A stretch of DNA of 36,149 nucleotides from Thermosynechococcaceae cyanobacterium YX3bin19 (GCA_030447595.1 JAUJON010000017.1:1-36149); one strand, 5' to 3'; shown: positions 26,938-36,149, numbered from the stretch's first letter. Translations and numbers: made by a program. Notes: generated by a model not told the origin, from the letters alone.

Positions 26938-27631
26938 CTAAGACTTAACTTTGTCGGTCGGTACTTTCAGGCACGTCCAGACAAGGCGATCGCGGTGAGC
27001 TTCGTACAAAAGCCCAGAAGGTTCTGAGATGGGCACAAACTGGTGAATGAACTCCTTTGCCATCCCCGTATGTTCGGGCTCGATAGGAATCATTTCTGGT
27101 ACCGAGGACCTTGCAGCGACTGCCTGTGGTAATGGAGGTTCTGGGATCCTCGCAACAGGCGTAGAGGTCTGCGTTTCTGGTTCTGATTCTAAAGCCTGGG
27201 GGTGCCGTAGAGATGAAGCAACGCTCCTAATGTCGCTAGCGGGTGAGACTTCTGTCTTGACGGCTAGGGGAAGTACTCACTAGCGTCTTGCAGATGGGAA
27301 CGGGGGTTGCGCTTCCGCAAGCTGGACTGGAACAAAAAATGGCTGCTGACCGGGAGCGGCGATGGGTCAGGCTTCGCTGAGCTGGAGCACCGTCGAACTG
27401 AGGCGATCGCGCCGATAGTTTGCGTGGAAATCGGCAGCAGACTAACCGTTCGAATTCATGGTTAAAGCGATAAATCGGCTGGCCTCGCCGCTGCCATAAA
27501 GCCAGAATTTGTTCTACAGAGATCGCTTTGTAGCGGCCCTGGTAAAGCGCCTCAATTAGGGCAGACGGACCCACTGGACAGGATAAACCTTGAGCCACTG
27601 ATCGACCAATTGCTGAATGGGGCTTCTCCAT
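26938..27631 (-). pseudogene. Conserved cyanobacterial hypothetical protein, frameshifted
   Basis: I recognise the pattern of a conserved cyanobacterial protein without known function. Rebuilt N-terminus (ATG 27629-27631): MEKP, then after one extra C, IQQLVDQWLKVYPV, then VGPSALIEALYQGRYKAI, SVEQILALWQRRGQPIYRF and NHEFERLVC. The middle is Pro/Ser/Thr-rich and low in conservation. The C-terminus in another frame reads AKEFIHQFVPISEPSG, LLYEAHRDRLVWTCLKVP and ends at TAG (26938-26940). It is about 231 codons long. No signal peptide or TM helix is visible. Its 3' end directly abuts that of the lyase gene with no spacer. Confidence 0.65.
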
Positions 27632-27800
27632 GGTCAAAACTGTAGTGCGTCATCAGCTCAACTGCGGACGCAGCAGTAGATTCCCTGGCTGTATCTGTCA
27701 TAGAGTACTTTAGTTGGGTTCAGGGGCTAAAGGCAGCGCCCTGTTTACATAACAATAAACCTAGTGTACTGATTCAGCTAGCACTCGACCATTAAAACGC

Positions 27801-30196
27801 TTATTCATTTACTCGCTCAATACCGCCTTCAACGGAGCGAATCTCAGATTCCACAAAAGGTTCTGTGTTGCCCGTCCAGTTGAAGCCATTAATGCGAAAG
27901 TCAAAAGAAGCAATTTCTCGAGTGGGACTGTAGCGCAAGGTGAAGCCGTAGGTGCGCTGGCTGTAGTCCAAAAGAATGTCTGTGTTAAACAGCTCGCCGT
28001 TTCAACATTCACTGCAGTTTGGAAGCCAAGCCGGACTGGTCCGTAGACCTGCTGAAGAATCGCTGCGGAAAGTACCTTCAAGTCATTAACCCGGTCAAAC
28101 AGGAAGGGCGATAAGCCCCAAACCCACCTGTGAGTAGCTAATGTTGAAGCCCGTGTAGTCAAAGAAACTGCGGGAAAAGTGACCTAACTGTCCCCGCAGA
28201 CCCACCGTCCCTGTGAGAGTTCCCTGAGTATCTCCATTGGTGTAGGCATTCATCACCCCAGTTATGCCGGTCACCACCGGTAAACAGGGTACGATAGGTC
28301 TGGGGGTATATCTTAAACCCTCTGTAGCAGTTGCGGCTAGCGCCTTTCCTTGCCAAAGAGAGAACCCGCGACCTAAGGCGGCGGCGGCAGGCGTCCCTAA
28401 ACTGGTCAACTCCGGAGGCCCCAGCAGGTCTGTATCGGCAGTGATAAACTGCGTACCCACTTGATAGCTCAAGTTCAGACCAGTATTGCCCAGCGCCATC
28501 GCCGGTGACGATAAAACGGCTCCGACACTACTATTAACCGTTTGCTCTCCCAAAGAACCGTTGAACAGGCGATCGCGGTAGGCGATTCCACCGTTAGCGT
28601 GTTGGGTCCCCACGCGCTGGCGCAGGCTTAATCAGCTCCGCAAATTATCCACTATTTCGCTGGGTTCGAGACTGTTGAAGATCGCAAAACCCGTCAGTGA
28701 GCGACGCGGACCGAGGCACTGCCTAACCTGACGTTTAAACCAAAAAGACTTGGGTCTGCAACATTAAAATCACTCTCTGCAAACGCCCGGCCTAGCAGAA
28801 ACTGGGGGCGTGACTTGCAGGCAAGTTTACTCATTAGTGATGAGGTCGAAGTTCCGGCCAACAAACAGTCCACCGCGATCGCTCTCATCAATGCCAACCC
28901 GAGGAACCGTTGAAGAAGTCAGGTTTCGCTCTTGACGATCAATTGTCGCCTGGGACCTCGGTAATGGCAGAGACAAACCTTGATCCAAGACCAGGCGAGG
29001 CCGTGTTGTAGTCACCCTGTCTTCACGGGGCGAAGCTTGAACCAGCTCAGCTCTCGAGGCTCTCACCTCTAACTCAGGGGGAGAAAATGGGTCACTATTG
29101 GTAATCCGAATGTTGCGCGCCTGCCATCCGCGAGCGTTAAACTCAACGCGCTCTGCCTCAAACCGCAACTGCTGGATGGACTCAGTCGGTGCCACCTGTG
29201 GGGCTGGTTACCCGAATCTGCTCGGTGAAGGCTGCGGTATCTGGACGGACGTCGGTCGGTAAAGTAGGTGAAAAGAGAGAATCGACGTCGCTGTAGGCAA
29301 GTAGATCGTGCCTCTAGCCGTGAGGAAAGTCCCTTGGCTCTGGACAAACCTGTACTCTAGGCGCTCACCGTTGAGTACCTGTCTGCCCCGCGTAAGCATG
29401 ACATCCCCTGGGCAGCAGCAACCTGGTTCCGTAAGTTCACCCGCAGCTGGTCAACAGCACCCCGAAAGCGCAGGAGCACATTTCCTGAGGCTGTAAAAGT
29501 TTGACTGTCAACGTTATATTCCTGCCGGTCAGCGTTCAGCTCAATGGGTTCCCCCATCGCATCATCAGGGTTACTGCTAGGTGCCGTCCGTTGAGCCAGC
29601 TCCGGCGGGCTGGAAGTTGAGGGGACTAAATCGGGAACTGGCTGTCTAAAGTCGCTTCGGCGGTGAGACCTGAAAGGACACTAAAATGCCACCCATATCT
29701 GTCAAAATCTGCCGAACTGCAAATATTTCCCGTGGCCCAAGCTGCGCGAAACCGCTGCTAGCCCGGTGCTGAGCCGGTTTTACAACAGTGGCAGCAGGTA
29801 CAGGCAAGCTGACTTGAGGGGGCCGTTTAGCCAACAGGCTTTTGCGCCCTAAAATCGCCGTTGGGACTATTGTGGATTCGTTAAAGTCTTCCTGAAAGGC
29901 TGAAATTGACTGGGGAGGGCCAAGCAGTGCCGCTCTGCTAGAGGAACTTACAACTGTAGGTGCTGGTTGTCTGACTGGTAGCGATGGGTGATCCACCGCT
30001 ACTTCTAGAGCAACCTGTTGTGCAGTCCCTGCTACTGGGGAGCGCGGATGAATTGAGGAAGGCTTGGCCGATGCTGCCCCAGGCAAACCCGAGGCTAAGG
30101 GAATATTACTAGATTGAATTGACGGAGAGGCAATTGGGCTACAGGCGGTCTGAACGGCAAGGTGGTTGTTCGAACGGCGGCAGCGAGTAGTGGCAT
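27801..30196 (-). pseudogene. DUF3769 / OstA-LptD-like outer-membrane protein, multiply frameshifted
   Basis: Cyanobacterial DUF3769 proteins resemble LptD, the outer-membrane LPS-assembly barrel. The OstA-type N-domain is seen as IELNADRQEYNVDSQTF and FTASGNVLLRFRG (near 29357-29557), then GRQVLNGERLEYRFVQSQG, QQLRFEAERVEFNARGW and PPELEVRASRAELV. The barrel part includes FLLGRAFAESDF, GTVGLRGQLGHFSRSFFDYTG, QQVYGPVRLGFQT and the end RINGFNWTGNTEPFVESE to TAA 27801. A Pro/Ala/Val-rich N-terminal region (29650-30196) precedes the OstA part. The start is uncertain; ATG 30194-30196 (MPLLAAAVRTT) is my choice. About 800 codons are covered with at least ten frame changes. It is downstream of psbI on the same strand. 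Confidence 0.72.
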
Positions 30197-30274
30197 ATCT
30201 AGCAGAAAATGACAGACGGGTAGCCCAGGCCCTTCGCCTTCACTGACGACCTGAAGAATGTCTGCAATTGTTGT

Positions 30275-30391
30275 TTATTCGAAGTCTCTACGCTTAGGGT
30301 TACGGGATGGATCGTTGGACAGGAACCCAAAAACAAAGATGGCAACAAAGCATAAAACAACGACATTGACAACAATTTTGAGGGTCATCAT
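30275..30391 (-). CDS. psbI: Photosystem II reaction-centre protein PsbI
   Basis: A 38-codon gene, the exact length of PsbI. It reads [18 protein letters not shown] then [20 protein letters not shown] (split here for length). The final [18 protein letters not shown] is the PsbI signature; one TM helix spans residues ~6-24. PsbI binds near D1/CP43 and helps PSII assembly and dimer stability in thylakoids. Two start ATGs are adjacent; the first gives 38 aa and has GGAGAG upstream. The frame is unbroken although both flanking genes are broken. The usual aromatic (VYIVV) near residue 9 is Asn here. Confidence 0.9.
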   Translation of the reverse strand: MMTLKIVVNVVVLCFVAIFVFGFLSNDPSRNPKRRDFE

Positions 30392-30593
30392 AGCGATCTC
30401 TCCAGAGTAGGAAGCCGATTCAGTCATTAAAATAAAATAGCCTTCTTATCATATCCAAATGTTGACCCGTTTTTGCTTCTAGTTCCGTCGCTACGGGACC
30501 TCTCAACCAACCAGCGATTAAAATGGGTTCCGGTACTCCAGACTTTGCTGGCAACACAATGTTCCCCATTGCTAGCGCCACTGAATCCATTGC

Positions 30594-31728
30594 CTAACCC
30601 TTCCGGGCGTGGGGACGGAGGCGGGTCCAGACTGCCGTCCCAATTCCTTCCAGCCAAGTCATCACCCGATCAAGCCATCCTAGGACCTGCTCTAAGGGGT
30701 GTTTAACGTAGCCCATGAGGATCGCTTCCGTCTCAATGTCGAGCCAGTCTTCATCAGCAACCACGCGAGTGGTTGAACGGTCTGGCTAGTAACGACTTGG
30801 GATGGTTGGGTCGTCGCGGCGAATCGCGGCTTCAGCACCTATCTGGGTTTGCCCAGCAGACCAAACAGATCCGACCAGCTCAGCCAGGGCTCTGTAGTCG
30901 GTTCTCCTGCAATTGCAACCGGATTGGCGATAGGCTAAAGGATACCTGGAAGGAAGCTTCAGAAACGGCGACTAAAGAAATAGGCAATAGCGCTCGGATC
31001 AAGGCTCGCATGGATAGCTCATCATTCCTACCGCTGTTGGAGCGGTGTCACGGTTGCCAACCGTCTGCGAAAAGCAATCGCTGTTCTAAGGCTAGAAGTT
31101 TGGAAACTGATGCCCCAAGTGCCCTAGAGCAGGTAAGTTGAAACCAAGCAACTGTTTTGGTGGCACAGAGAATGGCAGCCTTTGAGAGACTTGGGGCCAC
31201 CTCAACAACCGACCCGCTCGGGCAAGGGCAGTATAGAAGTTGTAGCTGACAACCGCCCAAATGATTCGCTGGCGGAGCAGCTTTTGCTGCTGGGGTGTCA
31301 AATCTAAAAGTTCATTCCTAGTCGTCACCAGCACTAAGGTACGAGTCGTTAATTGGGTGGCGATACCTTGAATCGGTAACTTGTCCAAGCCAGAAGAACC
31401 CGGCTGGCTAATCACACCAACTTTTCTGCAGTCAAGAGAAGCTGCTGAATCGGTTGAGCAGAGACGATAACCTGATGAGAACCTACTGGCTGGAGTGTTG
31501 CTGGCAGTGGAAGTGCTGTGTCAGTAATGTTCGTCTCCCGCCAGCTATGCTTTTGAACGCCAGGAAGCGAGCGACTGTATCAGCCGGTGAGCCGAGTAGA
31601 AAAGGACCTGAGTCCCCCAGACGGCAATTTTGACCATCCGCTGGAGGTAATGGAAGCTTTGTTAGTTGGTGAATGGATTGGGAAAGCAGGTTAAATAATC
31701 CTTTGAGAAGACCGGAGGGAGCAGCCAT
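30594..31728 (-). pseudogene. Conserved cyanobacterial hypothetical protein, full-length copy, frameshifted
   Basis: No function is known. Rebuilt order: MAAPSGLLKGLFNLLSQSIHQLTKL; a TM-like segment; GSSGLDKLPIQGIATQLTTR; TLVLVTTRNELLDLTPQQQ; KLLRQRIIWAVVSYNFY; then a spacer, an EPWLSWSDLFGLLG motif (near 30870) and a C-terminal DEDWLDIETEAILMGYVKHP and LEQVLGWLDRVMTWLEGI, ending at TAG 30594-30596. I recall such W-L-D-x-E-A and H-P-L-E-Q-x-L-x-W-L-D motifs from conserved cyanobacterial proteins. At least five frame breaks occur. The 5' two-thirds lie in the tandem duplication, and a second, truncated copy sits at 32004-32663. Confidence 0.6.
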
Positions 31729-31915
31729 AAGTCTTTAGTAAGGATTGGAATACCGATATGAATAAAGCAGGATCGCTGGTTGTACAATTCAAAGTCCTCA
31801 CCGTTGAGATGCTGGTTATGTGAAGTGCCCTGATCGCTATCAACATGATTTTAGATGGCGACTCCTCGTGTTAATCAATCGCTCAACAGAATTAGCCGAG
31901 ACAAATTATCCTTCC
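30996..31915. repeat. Tandem duplication, copy 1 (~920 bp)
   Basis: It begins with GGATCAAGGCTCGCATGG and ends just before a near-identical GGATCAAGGCACGCATGG at 31916. The unit holds the 5' part of a minus-strand hypothetical gene, its upstream region and a short sequence resembling the first ~20 codons of the alpha-mannosidase gene (GCGACTCCTC...AGAATTAG). By eye about a dozen substitutions separate the copies in a 270-base comparison starting at 31142 and 32063. Confidence 0.8.
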
Positions 31916-32830
31916 GGATCAAGGCACGCATGGATAGCTCATCCAATACTAACCCTGATGGAGCGTTCGAGGTAGCCAACAGTCTGCGAAAAGAAATCGC
32001 TGATCAAAGGCTAGGAAGTTTAGGAAACTGGTGCCACAAGTCCCCTATAGCAGGTAAGTTGAAACCAATCAACTGTTTTGGTGGCACAGAGAATGGCAGC
32101 CTTTGAGAGACTTGAGGCCACCTCAACAGCCGACCCGCTCGGGCGAGGCGAGTATAGAAGCCGTAGCTGACAACCGCCCAAATGATTCGCTGGCGTAGCA
32201 GCTTTTGCTGCTGGGGTGTCAAATCTAAAAGTTCATTCCTAGTCGTAACCAGCACTAAGGTACGAGTCGTTAATTGGGTGGCGATACCTTGAATCGGTAA
32301 CTTGTCCAAGCTAGAAGAACCCGGCTGGCTAATCGATACCAACTTTTCTGCGGTCAAGAGAAGCTGCTGAATCGGTTGAGCAGAGACGATAACCTGATGA
32401 GAACCCACTGGCTGTGGAGCGGATACAGCAGCAGGAAGTGCTGTGTCAGTAATGTCTGTTCCTGCTGCCAGCTTGGGTGCTTCTGAACGCCAGGAAGCGA
32501 GCGACTGAATCAGCCGGTGAGCCAAGTAAAAAAGGACTTGAGTCCCCCAGACGGCACCTGACTTCATCCGCCGGAGGTGGGGCTGTAGCTTTGTTAGTTG
32601 TTGAATGGACTGGGAAAGCAGGTTAAATAATTTGCTTTGATAGCGACCGGAGGGAGCAGCCATAAGTATTTCGTAAGGATTGGAATACCGATATGAATAA
32701 AGCAGGATTGCTGGTTGTACAATTCAAAGTCCTCACTGATGCTTAAGCTAGTGAAGTGCCCTGATTTTACTAAATATGACGGACGAAGCGACTCCTCAGT
32801 TAACTAAATCAATAGAATTAGTTGACAATC
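31916..32830. repeat. Tandem duplication, copy 2
   Basis: Direct repeat of 30996-31915. The right end is approximate, inside the first ~55 bases of the mannosidase coding region, where both copies share CGACTCCTC, TTAA, AATC, AGAATTAG and GACAA in order. The offset is 920-935 bp along the length, so small indels have accumulated. Confidence 0.78.
32004..32663 (-). CDS. Truncated duplicate of the conserved hypothetical protein
   Basis: An unbroken 219-aa frame, MAAPSGRYQSKLFNLLSQSI to a short tail FPKLPSL. It contains a hydrophobic segment (VWGTQVLFYLAHRLIQSL), the GIATQLTTRTLVLVTTR and PQQQKLLRQRIIWAVVSYGF segments, and a basic W-P-Q-V-S-Q-R-L stretch. It matches the N-terminal two-thirds of the gene at 30594-31728 but lacks the PWLSWSDLFG and HPLEQ C-terminal motifs, because the duplication boundary falls inside the gene. 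Unlike copy 1 its frame is open throughout. It is divergent from the alpha-mannosidase (112-bp gap). Whether it is expressed is unknown. Confidence 0.65.
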   Translation of the reverse strand: MAAPSGRYQSKLFNLLSQSIQQLTKLQPHLRRMKSGAVWGTQVLFYLAHRLIQSLASWRSEAPKLAAGTDITDTALPAAVSAPQPVGSHQVIVSAQPIQQLLLTAEKLVSISQPGSSSLDKLPIQGIATQLTTRTLVLVTTRNELLDLTPQQQKLLRQRIIWAVVSYGFYTRLARAGRLLRWPQVSQRLPFSVPPKQLIGFNLPAIGDLWHQFPKLPSL

Positions 32831-35800
32831 ACCCTCCTCAAACTTGTTTAGTGAATGAGTCGATTGCCCGGTTACGGCAACTGGCTCAGGTGGATGTCCA
32901 GACGCGCTGGCGGTGTTGGTCCGGCAACTCACCCCCAGAGGCTGATACTGTAGGGCCGAGTGCGGAGCTGAACTCCCGTGGTCATATTGCTTGGGATGCT
33001 GGGGAGCTGTGGCTAGAGCAGCAGCTTGTGATTCCCTCAACGCTCCAAGGCTATCCTGTGGCCGGAAAAGTGGTTCGTTTGGCACTGAGATGGTGGGCAA
33101 AGCAGGCCCAGATCTTTGTCAATCAGCAGTTGGTGCAAGAAGGCGATCTGTTTGACTGTGCGGCACGGATTCTTCTGAGCCCGGCAACTCCTGGAGAAGT
33201 ATTTACAGTCCACCTGCAGTTGGTCGCTCCAGGACACGACGCTGGTGCCCTAGTTCATTCCTGGTTGATTTTTGAGTCTGAGGACCAACAGGCCCACCCC
33301 GACCCAGGATTTGTCGCCGACGAGTTGGCCGTCTTGCAGGGCTATCTGGAACGGTTCCAGCCTGAAAAGCTGAGGGAGCTGACTAAAGCTGTGCAATTAA
33401 TTGACTGGTCAGTACTGGGCAACCCAGGGCAATTTGAATATTCGCTCTTGGCCCTGCGCCAGAGCTTACAACCAACGGGAAACTGGCTGAAACAACGACG
33501 CGTTCTCCTGCTGGGTCATGCCCATCTTGATTTAGCCTGGCTGTGGCCGGTGAGTGAAACCTGGGAAGTCGCAGAACGCACCTTTCAATCGGCCTTAGAT
33601 CTCCAACGTGATTTTCCCGAGCTGATTTTTTGTCACTCGACGCCAGCCTTATACGCCTGGATTGAGCAGCATCGCCCTGACTTGTTCACAGCAATCCAAA
33701 CCCAAGTGGCGGCGGGTCGCTGGGAAGTGGTTGCGGGACTGTGGATTGAGCCAGAAGTTAACCTGGTCAGTGGTGAATCATTAGTGCGGCAGGTACTTTA
33801 CGGTCAGCTCTACGTGCAGGCTAAGTTTGGGGCACTGAACTCTATTGCCTGGTTGCCAGATAGCTTTGGTTTTTGCTGGCAGTTGCCGCAAATTCTCAAA
33901 CAGGGGGGAGTAGAGTACTTTGTCACCCAAAAGCTACGCTGGAATGACACCACCCAGTTCCCTCATGAGGTGTTCTGGTGGCGATCGCCCGATGGCTCGC
34001 AAATTCTCAGCATCATGTCTAGCCTGATTGGAGAAGCGATTGAGCCCGTGAAAATCGCAGCCTACGCCCAAAACTGGGAAGCGCAAACCGGGGTAAAAGA
34101 TGCTCTCTGGCTCCCAGGTGTTGGCGATCACGGTGGCGGTCCAACCCGCGACATGCTGGAAACGGCTCGGCGCTGGCAGCACTCTCCTCTATTTCCCCGC
34201 CTGGAATTTAGCACTGCTCAAGCCTTTTTGCAGAACCTGGCAGCTCAGTTACCCCAGATTCCTGTCTGGACTGACGAGCTGTATCTGGAATTCCACCGGG
34301 GCTGCTATACCACCCACGCTGACCAAAAGCGCTGGAATCGTCGCTGTGAGCAGCTCCTCTACCAGGCAGAGCTGTTTGCCTCAGTGCGATCGCTGCTCAC
34401 CGGCGCTACCTACCCCAAAGCGGAGCTAGAAGCGGCCTGGAAGCTGGTTTTATTTAATCAGTTTCACGACATTCTCCCTGGTTCTGCCATACCCGAAGTC
34501 TTTGCCGATGCCGACCGAGACTGGGTTACAGCAGAGCAAATGGCAACCCGCATTCTCAAGGAGGCCAAACGCGCGATCGCTGCCCAGATTGCCCTACCCC
34601 CGCCACCGCACTCGGATAGTCAAGCGATTGCGGTGTTTAATTCCCTCAACTGGTCACGCTCAGAAGTTATTCGCCTACCGCTAGTAGACCTGGGTCAGAA
34701 CTGGCAAGTTCATGATCTAGACGGCAACCTGGTTCCATCCCAAATACAGCCAGACTTATCGGAACTGCTATTTTTAGCGCCTCAGGTGCCTGCCATTGGG
34801 TATCGGGTTTTCTGGCTGACTCCCACTTCAGCTACACCCGCTAGGCAAACTCCAGACCACTTTATTCTGGAAAACGAACATCTGCGCGTTGAAGTTGATC
34901 CGGGCACTGGAAATTTAGCCAGCGTTTTTGACAAGATTAACCAGCGGCAAGTCCTCAGTGGTCCCGGCAACCAGCTCCAGTTCTTTCAGGACAGTGGTCA
35001 ATACTGGGATGCTTGGAACATTGACCCCAACTACGCCCAGCATCCCCTGCCGGCTGCCCAACTGCAATCGATTCAATGGTGCTCCTACGGGTCACAGGAA
35101 TACCGTCTACGAGTGGTGCGGCAGTTTGGTTCATCGCAATTCTGCCAGGACTACATCTTAGAAGCTGGCTCTGATAGCTTGAAAATCGCCACAACTGTAG
35201 ACTGGCAGGAACGCCAGGTGCTCGTGAAAGCCGCTTTCCCACTCACAGTGCAGGCCAACTACGCCACCTATGAAATTCCCTGCGGAGCGATCCAGCGCCC
35301 GACGTTACCCAATTCGCAACTGCAGCCCCATGAACAAGCTAAATGGGAAGTGCCTGCCCTGCAGTGGGCCGATCTCAGCAGCGCTGCTGAGGGTTACGGG
35401 GTAAGCCTGCTCAACGACTGCAAGTACGGCTACGATACCCAGCCGGATCAGCTTCGCCTGACTCTCCTGCGCAGTCCCAACTGGCCGGACCCCAGCGCCG
35501 ATCTCGGTTGGCACCAGTTCACCTATGCCCTCTATCCTCATGGCGGTAACTGGCAGACTCAAACGACCCAACGAGGCCATGAACTGAACCAACCCCTACA
35601 GGCCGTCCTCCTCGATAGCGCTGCCGCAGCAGAGGGCATCCCCCCAGTAGGCCAATTTATCAACTTACAGGCTAGTAATTTAATCCTCATGGCATTCAAG
35701 CAAGCGGAAGCCGAGCCGCAAAAGTGGATTCTCCGCTGCTACGAGTGTTGTGGAGAAACTGCCGAGCTGGACCTCCAAAGCGATCTTGGTTTAGCGATCG

Positions 35801-35904
35801 AGCAACCCGTTGACTTGCTGGAACGTCCAATTGCGATCCCAGATCAAGAAACTAACGAGATTACTCCCTGGAAAATTGCTTCTTTCCTCGTTACTCCTAC
35901 ATGA
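32776..35904 (+). CDS. Alpha-mannosidase, GH38
   Basis: An intact 1042-aa glycoside hydrolase family 38 enzyme that hydrolyses alpha-mannosides. An N-terminal beta domain (~1-230) precedes the catalytic domain. Zn-binding residues are in LLGHAHLDLAWLWPV (~residues 249-263) and the nucleophile Asp in IAWLPDSFGF (~360). Another conserved segment is WLPGVGDHGGGPTRDML (~450), with a likely metal-site His. The middle three-helix bundle contains LFNQFHDILPGSAI, and the C-terminal beta-sandwich starts with the IAVFNSLNWSR stretch. There is no signal peptide, so it should be cytosolic. Its first codons lie in the right edge of the tandem duplication, and the start ATG at 32776 lacks a clear ribosome-binding site. 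Confidence 0.92.
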   Translation: MTDEATPQLTKSIELVDNHPPQTCLVNESIARLRQLAQVDVQTRWRCWSGNSPPEADTVGPSAELNSRGHIAWDAGELWLEQQLVIPSTLQGYPVAGKVVRLALRWWAKQAQIFVNQQLVQEGDLFDCAARILLSPATPGEVFTVHLQLVAPGHDAGALVHSWLIFESEDQQAHPDPGFVADELAVLQGYLERFQPEKLRELTKAVQLIDWSVLGNPGQFEYSLLALRQSLQPTGNWLKQRRVLLLGHAHLDLAWLWPVSETWEVAERTFQSALDLQRDFPELIFCHSTPALYAWIEQHRPDLFTAIQTQVAAGRWEVVAGLWIEPEVNLVSGESLVRQVLYGQLYVQAKFGALNSIAWLPDSFGFCWQLPQILKQGGVEYFVTQKLRWNDTTQFPHEVFWWRSPDGSQILSIMSSLIGEAIEPVKIAAYAQNWEAQTGVKDALWLPGVGDHGGGPTRDMLETARRWQHSPLFPRLEFSTAQAFLQNLAAQLPQIPVWTDELYLEFHRGCYTTHADQKRWNRRCEQLLYQAELFASVRSLLTGATYPKAELEAAWKLVLFNQFHDILPGSAIPEVFADADRDWVTAEQMATRILKEAKRAIAAQIALPPPPHSDSQAIAVFNSLNWSRSEVIRLPLVDLGQNWQVHDLDGNLVPSQIQPDLSELLFLAPQVPAIGYRVFWLTPTSATPARQTPDHFILENEHLRVEVDPGTGNLASVFDKINQRQVLSGPGNQLQFFQDSGQYWDAWNIDPNYAQHPLPAAQLQSIQWCSYGSQEYRLRVVRQFGSSQFCQDYILEAGSDSLKIATTVDWQERQVLVKAAFPLTVQANYATYEIPCGAIQRPTLPNSQLQPHEQAKWEVPALQWADLSSAAEGYGVSLLNDCKYGYDTQPDQLRLTLLRSPNWPDPSADLGWHQFTYALYPHGGNWQTQTTQRGHELNQPLQAVLLDSAAAAEGIPPVGQFINLQASNLILMAFKQAEAEPQKWILRCYECCGETAELDLQSDLGLAIEQPVDLLERPIAIPDQETNEITPWKIASFLVTPT

Positions 35905-36101
35905 GCTTAAAAATTGGACCTCGTCCGAAAGTCAGTGGGGCAACTTTAACGCGTAGTCAAGAGGCTCTAGATAGGCTCCCGCTGCTGCCAGCAGGGAGGA
36001 TCGTTGAGGTAGTGCTTCCACCTGGCTGATGGAACAATAGCCTCTTGCCGGTCCTGCCTAATTCGACGCTAGACCGCTCGCGGTCGAGAAAAATGGCTGG
36101 C
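35905..36101. other. Structured intergenic region after the mannosidase
   Basis: Three inverted repeats lie here. CAAGAGGCT (35958-35966) pairs perfectly with AGCCTCTTG (36039-36047). Inside it, CTCC/CTGC and GCAG/GGAG form a hairpin at 35976-35998 with a 5-base loop. A third, GACCGC/GCGGTC, sits near 36071-36084. No T-run follows, so simple Rho-independent termination is not supported. The region lies between two converging genes. Confidence 0.4.
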
Positions 36102-36149
36102 TTAGCCACTCAAAATTTGCTCCAGAATCTGAGTCGGAGGGATATCGGA
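36102..36149 (-). CDS. 3' end of an unidentified minus-strand gene
   Basis: The minus frame entering from the window edge reads SDIPPTQILEQILSG and stops at TAA (36102-36104). Fifteen residues are too few to identify, and the frame itself is a guess from its protein-like composition. Confidence 0.25.
   Translation of the reverse strand, partial: SDIPPTQILEQILSG

Noticed and set aside
31855-32106. 83-codon plus frame spanning the duplication junction as a real gene
   Set aside because: It is a vestigial mannosidase start fused to the antisense of the hypothetical gene; it has no coherent protein character.

Overview
The window is chromosomal DNA of a cyanobacterium. The supporting signs are frequent HIP1 palindromes (GCGATCGC, roughly one per kb in many stretches), photosystem II genes (psbQ, psbI), a phycobiliprotein lyase, two tocopherol-pathway genes, a cyanobacterial LptD/DUF3769 protein and CyanoQ-type lipoprotein features. 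Codon use and GC are mixed-moderate and look uniform. No tRNA, rRNA, CRISPR array or transposase gene was recognised.

Layout. (1) 0-5.6 kb, mostly minus strand: truncated malQ, an FAD-dependent DAO-family oxidase, psbQ, a DUF2993 protein, a small plus-strand DUF4327-like gene, and era. (2) 5.8-12.5 kb, membrane and potassium block: a two-TM ion channel, a DUF423 protein, a UPF0182 protein, and the ktrA/ktrB K+ uptake pair. (3) 12.7-14.6 kb: gamma-tocopherol methyltransferase followed by homogentisate phytyltransferase, a two-gene tocopherol cluster. (4) 14.76-20.47 kb: a signalling cassette of a histidine kinase with an AhpD/CMD-like N-terminus and a GAF domain, an Rcp-type response regulator overlapping it by GTGA, and a REC-GAF-PAS-PAS-HK-REC hybrid kinase. 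The GAF domains resemble cyanobacteriochrome GAFs, so a light or redox phosphorelay is plausible. (5) 20.5-23.6 kb: a pentapeptide-repeat protein and an FHA-containing class A penicillin-binding protein. (6) 23.8-32.8 kb, a badly broken stretch: DUF433 toxin-antitoxin remnant, copper amine oxidase, CpcS/CpeS-type lyase, two conserved hypothetical genes, DUF3769/LptD-like protein, an intact psbI, and a ~920-bp imperfect tandem duplication. (7) 32.8-35.9 kb: an intact GH38 alpha-mannosidase, then a structured tail and the last codons of a minus-strand gene.

Reading-frame quality is a major theme. Long genes such as UPF0182, the PBP and the mannosidase are intact. Many others can be reassembled only by allowing single-base indels, very often in short homopolymer runs (G-runs and A-runs). 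This looks more like sequencing or assembly error than decay for the housekeeping genes, but true pseudogenes cannot be excluded in 24-32 kb. Broken genes are annotated over their full reconstructed span; five with few breaks are typed CDS, the heavily broken ones pseudogene.
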